Positions 27,882 through 35,994 of a DNA stretch of 45,317 nucleotides are shown one piece after another; within the stretch, counting starts at the first letter, position 1, and every line of letters begins with the position of its first letter. Source of the DNA: a virus. The DNA lies in IMG/VR virus record IMGVR_UViG_3300010354_000154, positions 1 through 45,317 of that record. The stretch is one strand, 5' to 3'. Below the pieces are notes generated by a model. That model searched no databases and was not told the DNA's origin. It was given only the letters and a program-made list of their open reading frames with translations. The translations under genes and the position numbers were made by a program.

Positions 27882-28559
27882 TTAGGTGTTGTCGTAATCT
27901 GCTGCTAAATTTTGTATTGCGTATTTTCCAGCATTGTAAAAAAGAGACGCTGTTCTACCCAAATTATCCAGCTGACTGCCTTCATCTCTCCAAATTTTAG
28001 ATTTTACCGCATTGTAATTGCTGTTTGATTCTTGTTGAATCTGTGCCAAGATAGTGCTAGATACTTTACCAGTTTGTATAGTAGTGGGATTTTCCGCATC
28101 TTGAAACTGATATGATACTGCAAGCATGCCTGCAATAGTTGGTTTAGTATCATTTTCTCTGATGGCATCAGCTTGTATCAACTTGGCATAATTTTCGTTA
28201 AAAAATCTAATCATTATTTTGTCTTGTACCGCGAGACTGTCTAAAAACAGTTCCTGAGTATCAATTCCATCTAAACCAGTCCAACCAACACTATCTTTGT
28301 ATCCGTATTGTTTTAATAGATAATCAGATAAATGATATTGTCCTAGTCTATCACCAGAAATCACACTAACATTAGAATCGCTCTCCATGTAGGCAATTTG
28401 CAACATAAGGCATTTTACTTCAAAAGCACTCAAAGTTAAAATAGTATCGTTTACCTTGGAGATATCCGAAGTCCTGGGTGCATTGTTAGAAGTCAACGTG
28501 CTCCTGGGTGCTGATTTTAGCAACGGCTGTTGTGCGGCCTGATTTATTCCTATGTTCAT
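27882..28559 (-). CDS. Probable baseplate peptidoglycan hydrolase (lysozyme/transglycosylase-like)
   Basis: A 225-aa protein. After a disordered, A/S/N/T-rich tail of about 35 residues there is a helical domain: an LSAFEVKCLMLQIAYMESDSN segment followed by GDRLGQYHLSDYLLKQYGY. This resembles the E-S...G-x-x-Q helix pattern of lysozyme-like transglycosylases, with E58 (in AYMESDSN) as the catalytic candidate. The match is by eye and not strong. Its position next to the gp5-like gene (ATGA overlap at 28556-28559) supports the idea, because that spike protein lacks the lysozyme domain of T4 gp5. The alternative is a non-enzymatic hub component. Confidence 0.55.
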   Translation of the reverse strand: MNIGINQAAQQPLLKSAPRSTLTSNNAPRTSDISKVNDTILTLSAFEVKCLMLQIAYMESDSNVSVISGDRLGQYHLSDYLLKQYGYKDSVGWTGLDGIDTQELFLDSLAVQDKIMIRFFNENYAKLIQADAIRENDTKPTIAGMLAVSYQFQDAENPTTIQTGKVSSTILAQIQQESNSNYNAVKSKIWRDEGSQLDNLGRTASLFYNAGKYAIQNLAADYDNT

Positions 28560-30007
28560 GTTTCTTCCGGTGTTTGGGGACTGGATGGCACTATGCTGCC
28601 GTTATTCAATTTTAATTCTCCTGTTGCTCTAGCCCAGGGTTCGTGTGTAGGTGTAAACGGACAAATGCTGTTAAACTTCGCTGTAGTCTTTTTCCATTTT
28701 TTCTTTTCTGAATCAGGTTCTGTATTGACTTGTTTATAAAACTCCAGCGGCGGATTGGTACTGGGTAAATCAGGAGTATTTGTATTGAGATAAATCTTTC
28801 TTCCTTTCAGTGTAAGATCAGCTTTGGTAAGCCAACCTCCTGTTGTTGACTGCAAAGAAATAAAAGTATCGCTTTTTATTCCTACCTTTCCTGCATTCAA
28901 TTGATAATCATCGATTGCAGTTACCTTAGAAACTTTTGTTTCACTTAAAATATTGTTTGCTGCATATATTTTTAAAGTATCACCTGCGTGTATGTTAATA
29001 TTTGTATCTGCATGAAAACTTATGTTGCCACGAGTTCTAAGATTAAAATCACTGTGGCCATAAACGTTTATGCTTCCATTTTTTGTTAATTCTACGTAAG
29101 CATTGCCTGTTTTATTAATGATATAAAAAATATCCTCAGTGTCGTGCATTAAAATTGTATGGCCACCGGCAGTGCGTAATCTGACGAGATTGTCTTTTCC
29201 TGCAATGTCTCCGTCGTCCATGACAAATGTATGTCCGCCTTTGCGAGCTGCAAAACTTTGTAAAACTGTTATTGGTATTTCTTCAATATTAGGAAAGTCA
29301 GTGGTATCGGGTATAGTGCGTCCTGGTGTGCTTATTCCAAAAACTTGGCTTGGTCCATCACGTTGCGCACTACTAGTAATTGTTCCTCTCTTGGGATCGG
29401 TTTCCAGACCTTGTGCGAGAACAATATTGGCCTGTGGTACATGAGCAGATTTTGGAATAGTAACAAAATTAGGTGCGTTGTCACGCTCAAGATTGTTAGT
29501 GTTCAGTTCTGTTACTGGCAAATAATCAGTTGCGGTATCAACTCTACCTTTAATAGCAGGATCTTGTGCTATAGTTTCGTTGCTATTGATTGCTCTTGCA
29601 ATGCCCGGTAACATATGCAATGCCGGAGTATTAGGCACTGATGCTATATAGTATCCTCGCATTGGATCGCCCATTACAAAAACTACCAAGACAAAATTAT
29701 CTATATCCGGGGGTACAGCCCAAAACCCATAAGTTTGATTTTCGTTGCCAAATATTTTATCGTCGGCCGATTGAGTACCTCTTGTGCTTCCAAGATAAGG
29801 ACTTGAATAGTTTATTGTATACCAATTGCCAGGTTCTTCTTCTTTGCCACCTAGATCAGGAATAAAAACTTGTAATCTTCCCAGTCTGGCCGGATCAGAA
29901 TTGTTTTTTACTATTGCCAGGTGTGGACCAGAATCTACTCTGACACCCGACGCCGACTCTCTGGTAGACCAAGTTGGTAATTTAGATCCTGCTCGATTAT
30001 CTTTCAT
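28556..30007 (-). CDS. 5: Baseplate hub spike protein, gp5-like (OB fold plus beta-helix, no lysozyme domain)
   Basis: A 483-aa protein. Residues 28-125 (PHLAIVKNNSDPARLGRLQVFIPDL ... FVLVVFVMGDPMRGYYIASV) form the OB-fold domain of gp5/VgrG spikes. Residues about 255-420 have KGGHTFVMDD, TAGGHTILMHD and NGSINVYGHSDFNL-type repeats of the intertwined beta-helix that forms the membrane-piercing needle. T4 gp5 (575 aa) has a lysozyme domain between these parts; here a linker of roughly 130 residues takes that place and no catalytic pattern is seen. The gene overlaps the lysozyme-like gene by 4 nt (ATGA) and follows the hub-like gene by 17 nt. Confidence 0.88.
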   Translation of the reverse strand: MKDNRAGSKLPTWSTRESASGVRVDSGPHLAIVKNNSDPARLGRLQVFIPDLGGKEEEPGNWYTINYSSPYLGSTRGTQSADDKIFGNENQTYGFWAVPPDIDNFVLVVFVMGDPMRGYYIASVPNTPALHMLPGIARAINSNETIAQDPAIKGRVDTATDYLPVTELNTNNLERDNAPNFVTIPKSAHVPQANIVLAQGLETDPKRGTITSSAQRDGPSQVFGISTPGRTIPDTTDFPNIEEIPITVLQSFAARKGGHTFVMDDGDIAGKDNLVRLRTAGGHTILMHDTEDIFYIINKTGNAYVELTKNGSINVYGHSDFNLRTRGNISFHADTNINIHAGDTLKIYAANNILSETKVSKVTAIDDYQLNAGKVGIKSDTFISLQSTTGGWLTKADLTLKGRKIYLNTNTPDLPSTNPPLEFYKQVNTEPDSEKKKWKKTTAKFNSICPFTPTHEPWARATGELKLNNGSIVPSSPQTPEET

Positions 30008-30024
30008 TATTTTTCACTTGTTTA

Positions 30025-32295
30025 TTACAACGTTGATTGATTAAAGCCGCTGTAGTTACTGCTGTTGTTGTTGACACTGTTTGTGGTGTTTACTGGTGAG
30101 CCTGAATTGAATTTTGTCACCCCAGCCGAGTCGTCGGATTCAATTAGATCATCCGGAACACGTATCATTTCCACAGTTTGTTCAAATTTGCCTTTTGAAA
30201 ATTCAGATGTTACAATTTGTACTTTATATAATCCACTAAACGATCCTGTAGTGCTTTGTCCATTGGAAAGTTTGACTACTTTATTTGTGATACCTATTGT
30301 ATCATCTATATCAATTGCACCTTTTACAATAAGCTGTACATAAACTTCTTCGTTGTCAAATATTATCTGCCCAGCTTCATTAATTGGCTGTTCTCCGATC
30401 TTGGTAGTTGTTTTTTCGTAGTCTTTTGATGTTGGTTGATATAGTGTATCATCTTGTTTGATAAAAGCAGGATCACCAACCATTTTCACACGAATGTTCA
30501 GCATGTCGCCACGTGGAAAACTGCTGTACAAACTTTTGGCCACGCTGCTCACTGTGGCAATTTCTGCGCTGCCACCTGTGCCCGAAGTTTGTTGAGTATC
30601 TTGTGGAGTTACAACAATTCTTTTAGGCAACCATGACGGTTTAGTATCTGGACTAGATGCAGTGTCTAGGCTTTTTTCACTGATTTTTTCAGCACCTTCT
30701 GAAGTGTTTGTAGATTCAAGTTGCCGTGTAAATGTAGTTATTGCGGTGTAAAAAGTTGCGTCAAAATCTACATCAAGTTGAATTATGTCAGTGTTAAGGC
30801 CAGTGTAATAATAGTTGTAGGTCCTTACACATTTTTTACTGCTGAGTTTGGTTTGTGCAAAATCCGGATGATAAAAATTACCGGCTTCGTAGGGCAATAT
30901 AGAATACGATAAAACTTTGCTATAAGATTTAATTTTTTTATCGTACAAACCAAGTGTAACACTTGGAATAATTTTATACCATTTTACATTAGCATATTTT
31001 TTGCTTTCAGTTTCTCGGTTGGAGTCGTTAACTGTCTCGGCTTGCGAAGCTTTAACAATTTGATTTTGAGTATACTCGCTAGCTGCCATTACTCGATCAA
31101 TCAGCGATACCACATCAGTACCGGCATTGACCATAAAAACACCTTTGTTTTTAAAATCTTTGTCAGTGCCCGTGGCAGTTGTAGCCTTTATTTGACTCTT
31201 TGGATCGCTCATTACTGTTTTTTTAACATCCATTTTGTTTGTGTCAATGACAGGCGAATTGGCTATATCTGGATGTATCTTAAACAACACCTGGAACATG
31301 GGATTTTCACTGCGACCTTCTTGGTATGCAACATTTTTGTAATAGGTGTTAAATCCGGCTGGATAACTTTTTGTAGAATAAAATGCGCTGGCTCGTAATT
31401 CTTCTCTGCGACGATTGGCCGTTTCTTCAGCATTTCCCTCTCCGGAGGTAGCTGCATATAGGCTGACATTTTTAGATAATTCAGATTCTATTCTTTCTTC
31501 TTCTTTTGTTGCGCTTTGATCAAAAATTCTTTGTAATTCTTCTCTACTGTCAAAATAATCACCTACAGTTTTGGCTTCAACTGATAAGTTGACCGGAACC
31601 GAGGCTGCACTCATGTCAAATGCTGTATGATTGTAAGGGCGAGCTGTTACGTTATAAGTAGTACCGTTGACTCCGGGCTTGATTTTGAATTCATTGAATT
31701 TAATTGCAACACGTTTTCTGTCTATCAAATGAGAAGAAATACCAAATGTGTTTGCTTCGGTGGGGTTGGCCAAAAAGTCTACTTGAAGCAAATAGGGCTG
31801 ATCCACGTAGTTTGGACAGTCGCATGTCGTCTGACACGCACTAAGCAATCTGTCTAGTAAACTCATGCCATATGGTTCCACTATCGTAAATCTTATGTCT
31901 ACCATGTTACTTGATTTGCTTCTTGAATTTAATCCAACAACTGTTTTTAAAGTTAAATTATCAAAGTAAAAATCTTCTTGAAAATCAGGATGCCAGTTTG
32001 TACCCGCCGAAACTGCGTCAGCGGGAATTCCGCCACCGGAACTGATTAGTAAATATTTTGGATTAAACTTGCTAGGTTCTTCGTTAAGTTGATTATAATC
32101 ATCCGATGTCAATAGAAACAAGCTGATCTTGTAGGTGTATCCAGTGAAATTGTGTAAGATGTTAGTTGTCTGACTGGCAGGTGTAGTTTGATTGGCCTGA
32201 GCAGTTTTAGCCGGACTGTCTATGCCCGGGTTACCTACTTGTATAATACCAGAGGTGCTCACTGGTTCAACAAATTGTGATGCATCTAAAGTCAT
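30025..32295 (-). CDS. Baseplate hub structural protein (gp27-position, large)
   Basis: A 756-aa structural protein lying between gp53 and the gp5-like gene, where the hub component that holds the spike would be expected. Stretches such as YTYKISLFLLTSDDY, SNMVDIRFTIVEPYGMSLLDRLL and YLLQVDFLAN are beta-rich and resemble the large hub/tail proteins of marine T4-like phages. T4 gp27 has only 391 aa, so this is either an expanded homologue or a different hub protein. The middle (about residues 255-330) is charged and helical. A polar, low-complexity N/S tail ends the protein. A four-cysteine C-x3-C-x1-C-type stretch (ACQTTCDC) near residue 155 is unusual in an otherwise cysteine-poor protein. 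Confidence 0.7.
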   Translation of the reverse strand: MTLDASQFVEPVSTSGIIQVGNPGIDSPAKTAQANQTTPASQTTNILHNFTGYTYKISLFLLTSDDYNQLNEEPSKFNPKYLLISSGGGIPADAVSAGTNWHPDFQEDFYFDNLTLKTVVGLNSRSKSSNMVDIRFTIVEPYGMSLLDRLLSACQTTCDCPNYVDQPYLLQVDFLANPTEANTFGISSHLIDRKRVAIKFNEFKIKPGVNGTTYNVTARPYNHTAFDMSAASVPVNLSVEAKTVGDYFDSREELQRIFDQSATKEEERIESELSKNVSLYAATSGEGNAEETANRRREELRASAFYSTKSYPAGFNTYYKNVAYQEGRSENPMFQVLFKIHPDIANSPVIDTNKMDVKKTVMSDPKSQIKATTATGTDKDFKNKGVFMVNAGTDVVSLIDRVMAASEYTQNQIVKASQAETVNDSNRETESKKYANVKWYKIIPSVTLGLYDKKIKSYSKVLSYSILPYEAGNFYHPDFAQTKLSSKKCVRTYNYYYTGLNTDIIQLDVDFDATFYTAITTFTRQLESTNTSEGAEKISEKSLDTASSPDTKPSWLPKRIVVTPQDTQQTSGTGGSAEIATVSSVAKSLYSSFPRGDMLNIRVKMVGDPAFIKQDDTLYQPTSKDYEKTTTKIGEQPINEAGQIIFDNEEVYVQLIVKGAIDIDDTIGITNKVVKLSNGQSTTGSFSGLYKVQIVTSEFSKGKFEQTVEMIRVPDDLIESDDSAGVTKFNSGSPVNTTNSVNNNSSNYSGFNQSTL

Positions 32296-32601
32296 TTAAA
32301 TTCCTAGATCTTGCTGTAAAGTAGTTTTTTGTGGAATATAGATTCTGTAGCCGGCTTTAAAATCAAACAACGGATCCTTTAGCACATCAGGGTTGCGTTG
32401 AGCAAACACCCACCACAGAGAGGAATCTCCGTATAGATCGTATGCCAACAAGTCAGGACGATTTTCGTAAACGCTATCTATTTCGTAAAGAGTGTCGTTG
32501 GTTTTTTTTGTAATAGAACGATTGGTCATTACATCTAAAAATATACCGTACGTACCAGTTTGAAAATAAGGGCTAGATGCTTTGTATTGTATTTTAGCCA
32601 T
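32296..32601 (-). CDS. 53: Baseplate wedge subunit gp53
   Basis: A 101-aa protein with the LysM-like pattern of T4 gp53: YEIDSVYENRPDLLAYDLYG, then SSLWWVFAQRNPD and FKAGYRIYIP, the last being the usual terminal strand. In T4, gp53 is the wedge protein that joins neighbouring wedges to the hub. T4 gp53 has 196 aa, so this is the short form, as is common in marine relatives. Its ATG overlaps the stop of the upstream gene (TAATG) and is preceded by GAGGAT. It abuts the hub gene directly. Confidence 0.9.
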   Translation of the reverse strand: MAKIQYKASSPYFQTGTYGIFLDVMTNRSITKKTNDTLYEIDSVYENRPDLLAYDLYGDSSLWWVFAQRNPDVLKDPLFDFKAGYRIYIPQKTTLQQDLGI

Positions 32602-33518
32602 TATAAATATCCTCGAGTCAGTAACTCGCCCCGGGCAAAAGATTCCACATTAAATGCTCGCTGTGAATTTCTGCTATACACAGGTTGAAAGGTAATTGTG
32701 AATTGACTACTTGTGGGCACTCTGTTTGAATACTTGGAAGCAGATCCCGCAGAGTTGACACTGGTACGTCCTTCGGCTCCAGTTGCCGACTGCGCATATC
32801 CGCCCATTGTCGAAGGCATTGTTGGTGGTTTCAAATTTTGTATCGGAGAAGTTGATCTATCTGTGCTTCCTAGTGCAGTTGAAGTCTCAATATAATCCAC
32901 ATCTGCAGGCATAGTATGACTAAAACCTGTTACAACACAGGGCACATGTGGTAAATAGTGTGTACCATATCCATCTAGATAAACAATTGGCGGCGGAGCT
33001 CCTTGATATTTGCCAGATTCGCCATAAAACATTTTGGTAGCAGCTCTAAAAAAATACAAAGCACCAAGAAAATACGCAGCTTCTGCTAAATTTTGAACAG
33101 TAAAGTCTGCTGTAATTTGTATAGATTGAACTTCGCTTCCTTCGTAAAAATAGTTGTTGTAGTTAGAGTGTGTTAAAGGCTGTGTATTGTACCTGGCTTG
33201 ATGTTGTATCGTTAGGCTGGGTGCGTAAGGAAAAATAACTCCGTTGGTTTTTTTGATTGGTTCCATGATGCCTGCAGATGACATATCATACAGTACCCCA
33301 GATCCGGCAGCGACGCTAACTTTTACACGCCAATCTTGCCCAGAATCAGCAAATTGCACAGAAGTACTACTATTGTTCTTGGCAGCAGAAATGGGTAAAC
33401 CACCCGGTAATAATGCACCTGGTCGTAACCCAAGATTATTCAATCCTGTTTTGACTTTATTAAAACCAGTGGCTGCTAAATTTTTGAGCGAGCCTCCTGG
33501 CGGAAAAATGCTTGGCAT
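32601..33518 (-). CDS. Probable tail tube cap / baseplate-tube junction protein (gp48/gp54-like)
   Basis: A 305-aa protein that opens the structural operon. Conserved-looking stretches are GVIFPYAPSLTIQHQARY, HSNYNNYFYEGSEVQSIQIT and FTVQNLAEAAYFLGALYFFR, then YLDGYGTHYLPHVPCVVTGFSH. This pattern is found in proteins that lie where T4 has gp48/gp54, which cap the baseplate and start the tail tube. Which of the two it corresponds to is not clear. The N-terminus is G/P/N rich. The start at 33518 has GAGGA 8 nt upstream and a late-type AATAAATA box at 33541-33548. Confidence 0.65.
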   Translation of the reverse strand: MPSIFPPGGSLKNLAATGFNKVKTGLNNLGLRPGALLPGGLPISAAKNNSSTSVQFADSGQDWRVKVSVAAGSGVLYDMSSAGIMEPIKKTNGVIFPYAPSLTIQHQARYNTQPLTHSNYNNYFYEGSEVQSIQITADFTVQNLAEAAYFLGALYFFRAATKMFYGESGKYQGAPPPIVYLDGYGTHYLPHVPCVVTGFSHTMPADVDYIETSTALGSTDRSTSPIQNLKPPTMPSTMGGYAQSATGAEGRTSVNSAGSASKYSNRVPTSSQFTITFQPVYSRNSQRAFNVESFARGELLTRGYL

Positions 33519-33580
33519 ATAAATCCTCTTGCTTTTTTGTTATTTATTTGCTAAATTAACTGCATATTTAAAGGATAGTA
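33519..33580. promoter_or_regulatory. Divergent intergenic promoter region
   Basis: A 62-bp AT-rich gap between the minus-strand baseplate operon and the plus-strand gp55-like operon. On the minus strand it holds AATAAATA (33541-33548) and the ribosome site GAGGA. On the plus strand AAGGAT precedes the gp55-like ATG, with no late box, in line with an earlier-expressed sigma factor. Confidence 0.65.
33541..33548 (-). promoter_or_regulatory. T4-type late promoter box AATAAATA for baseplate operon
   Basis: AATAAATA on the minus strand. Predicted +1 is near 33535, giving a 17-nt leader with GAGGA to the ATG at 33518, the first gene of the baseplate operon. Confidence 0.6.
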
Positions 33581-34447
33581 ATGAAACACAATTATCTTAA
33601 CAACAGAGATATACTTAAAGAAATCCATAAAAGTAAGACAACTTACTGTAGTTTTTTAACCAAAGAAGATGCGGATTACGACTTGATTCTGCCATCAGTG
33701 GATAAAATTAACAAGAAAAATATCATGCTGGGACGCAAAGCTCGAGCCGAAAGATTAACAAGAGTCGAGTATGACAAAGCACAAAGTCAGTCAACTGAGA
33801 AACTGCGTTTAGATGATTTTACAGTAAAATTATCTAAAGTGGCCGACGTAGATGTAGTATTTAGAATAATGGCGTGGGATCACATTCCAATGGACAGCAA
33901 AAAAAGTAAACCAATTGATCCCGATGCAGAACCAATTATAACAGAATACGACGATGCAAGTGCCACAACTGGAAAGTATATGAAAGTAAATTTTCCCCCG
34001 TTTCAGCATTACAAAATTGACGAAGATGGTACACCCTATTGTGTTGGAAAAAGCCATTGGCAAGGTGACCTAGAGAATGGAAAATTCTGCAGAGATCATG
34101 GCACAATGACTAATAAACTAGCACACATGTTTATAAAGCTGTGCGAACGGTATGCCACACGCAGTAATTGGCGCGGCTACACTTACAATGATGAAATGCG
34201 ATCGCAAGCACTATTACAATTATCGCAGATTGGACTACAATTCGATGAGAGCAAGTCACAAAATCCTTTTGCCTATTATACTGCCGCTATCACTAATAGT
34301 TTTACTCGGGTTCTTAATATCGAGAAGCGTAATCAGAACTTACGCGACGATATTCTCGAAATGAACGGACTAACTCCTAGTTACACCAGACAAGGCATGG
34401 GATCGTGGGGCGGAAATCCCCAGTCCGGCGAGTACAGTGATGATTGA
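33581..34447 (+). CDS. 55: Late transcription sigma factor, gp55-like
   Basis: A 288-aa protein. The C-terminal half (about residues 175-265) has the gp55 pattern: a helix KLAHMFIKLCERYATRSNWR, then GYTYNDEMRSQALLQL, then FDESKSQNPFAYYTAAITNSFTRVLNIEKR, matching the sigma region 2-like core by which gp55 recognises the TATAAATA late promoter. T4 gp55 has 185 aa, so there is an N-terminal extension of about 100-160 residues, including a YCVGKSHWQGDLENGKFC stretch. Position next to the gp47/46 genes is as in marine T4-like phages. It is transcribed away from the baseplate operon, and the late boxes listed here are its likely targets. Confidence 0.82.
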   Translation: MKHNYLNNRDILKEIHKSKTTYCSFLTKEDADYDLILPSVDKINKKNIMLGRKARAERLTRVEYDKAQSQSTEKLRLDDFTVKLSKVADVDVVFRIMAWDHIPMDSKKSKPIDPDAEPIITEYDDASATTGKYMKVNFPPFQHYKIDEDGTPYCVGKSHWQGDLENGKFCRDHGTMTNKLAHMFIKLCERYATRSNWRGYTYNDEMRSQALLQLSQIGLQFDESKSQNPFAYYTAAITNSFTRVLNIEKRNQNLRDDILEMNGLTPSYTRQGMGSWGGNPQSGEYSDD

Positions 34448-34452
34448 AGTAA

Positions 34453-35970
34453 ATGAATTTAGAAAAACTAAGATCAACTTTAAGTAAAAAATATGACCTA
34501 ATTTGTTTTGAAGATCTAGCTGATTATAGATCTACTCATGGCGCTATATTTCATTTTTTAACCAGCTGCTATCAATCAAAATTTCAAAACAATCAAAGAT
34601 TGATTTTTTATAGCTCGTATGATCTAGAACAAGAATTTGTCAATCATATCCAACGTGCTATAAAAAGTGTCGACATTGGAAATTTTTTTATACTTTTTTG
34701 TACTCCCTTTGATATTTCTAAAAAATTACAAATTGCACGTGACAAATTTAATGAACCAGATTTAGTTATTCCACAGATAACTATTCCTATTGAAAAAACC
34801 AAAACCTTCACAGTATCTAATTTTGCTAAAAATTATGATACATTGTGTGCATTACCGTTTTCTGCATTATCAATTTTTAATAATAATGTTGTACCTTGTT
34901 GTAAATTTGAATCTGACCCCGTTAGTACTATCAAAGAAAATACTTTGGTAGAAATCTTCTCTAGCAAAAGAATGCAAGACATTAGAGAAAAGATGCTACA
35001 AGGACAGGCATTGGACGAATGTAAAGTTTGTTGGCATCATGAATCAATACAAAACTCTAGTCTTAGAAAATATTATTTAGAAAAGTACAAAAAAAACTTG
35101 GACTTCGAGTTGATTGATTCTCCCCAGCTGGAAGAGATACAAATTGCTCCCAGTGTTGTGTGTAATTTTAGTTGTAGGATATGCAATCCAATGACTAGCT
35201 CTAAAATTGCAACTGAAGAAATGACACATGCTAAAACTTCTCAAGAAGTTGACACAATTAAAAAAATCATTAAATTATCAGTTGATCAAAACAGTTATCA
35301 TAATGATTTATTATTAAACAATGTTGAAGAAACCTTTAAAAATATTAAAACAATAAGGTTAGTGGGCGGAGAACCTTTTTTATGGCCTCATCTCGACAAA
35401 TTTTTATCAAGCTTGATAGATTTAAATTATGCAAACAAAATCAGATTAGAATTTAATACTAACGGTAGTGTATACCCAAGTTCCTCGATTGAATACCTAA
35501 AACAATTTGGACAAATAGAGATATTGATCAGTATTGATGCGATTGGCAAACAATTTGAAATTCAAAGAGGAGGCCAATGGGACAAAGTTGATGAAAATGT
35601 AAAACTTTTTTCAAATTTAAAAAATGATAATTTTTTTGTCAAGTTATCTCCCACAGTTAATATTCAAAATTTACTCTATCTAGATGAACTTGTGCATTAT
35701 GCAAACAAAAACTGTTTTGAAATAATTTGGTGGTATTTGGAAAATCCAGATTATTTGTGTATAGATAATGTTACAGAAAAAGTCAAAGAACTTGTAGAAA
35801 AAAAATATTGCAACCACTCGCAAGCGGAATTACATTCTATTTGGCTACGGATGAAAAATTCTAAGCCAGTGTCTGGTAAGAAATTTATAGAATACATAAA
35901 CACATTGGATCAAAGACGTCGACAAAATTTTAGAGAATTTCACCAAGAAATATACCATGCAATGTCCTAA
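34453..35970 (+). CDS. Radical SAM protein, CC...CxxC architecture with N-terminal extension
   Basis: A 505-aa radical SAM enzyme. CNFSCRIC (C237, C241, C244) is the cluster motif and VGGEPFL the GGE strand. Upstream of the barrel C132, the pair C149-C150 (NNNVVPCC) and C190/C193 (CKVCW) form the same auxiliary-cluster module as in the protein at 1833. About 115 additional N-terminal residues have no recognisable domain. The coding sequence is very AT-rich compared with gp46/47 downstream, which hints at recent acquisition. It starts 5 nt after the gp55-like stop, with a weak ribosome site. It is one of two radical SAM genes wedged between gp55 and gp47. The substrate is unknown. Confidence 0.88.
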   Translation: MNLEKLRSTLSKKYDLICFEDLADYRSTHGAIFHFLTSCYQSKFQNNQRLIFYSSYDLEQEFVNHIQRAIKSVDIGNFFILFCTPFDISKKLQIARDKFNEPDLVIPQITIPIEKTKTFTVSNFAKNYDTLCALPFSALSIFNNNVVPCCKFESDPVSTIKENTLVEIFSSKRMQDIREKMLQGQALDECKVCWHHESIQNSSLRKYYLEKYKKNLDFELIDSPQLEEIQIAPSVVCNFSCRICNPMTSSKIATEEMTHAKTSQEVDTIKKIIKLSVDQNSYHNDLLLNNVEETFKNIKTIRLVGGEPFLWPHLDKFLSSLIDLNYANKIRLEFNTNGSVYPSSSIEYLKQFGQIEILISIDAIGKQFEIQRGGQWDKVDENVKLFSNLKNDNFFVKLSPTVNIQNLLYLDELVHYANKNCFEIIWWYLENPDYLCIDNVTEKVKELVEKKYCNHSQAELHSIWLRMKNSKPVSGKKFIEYINTLDQRRRQNFREFHQEIYHAMS

Positions 35971-35979
35971 AATATTGTC

Positions 35980-35987
35980 TATAAATA
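35980..35987 (+). promoter_or_regulatory. T4-type late promoter box TATAAATA
   Basis: An exact TATAAATA in the 24-nt gap before the 433-aa radical SAM gene. The predicted +1 (about 35993) is 2 nt before the ATG at 35995, which would give a nearly leaderless late transcript. No Shine-Dalgarno sequence is present. Confidence 0.6.
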
Positions 35988-35994
35988 ATTTTGA

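Noticed and set aside
32602-32609. TATAAATA on the plus strand before gp53
   Set aside because: It faces away from gp53 and points into the end of the minus-strand cap gene. There is no plus-strand gene to serve, so it is probably a chance match.
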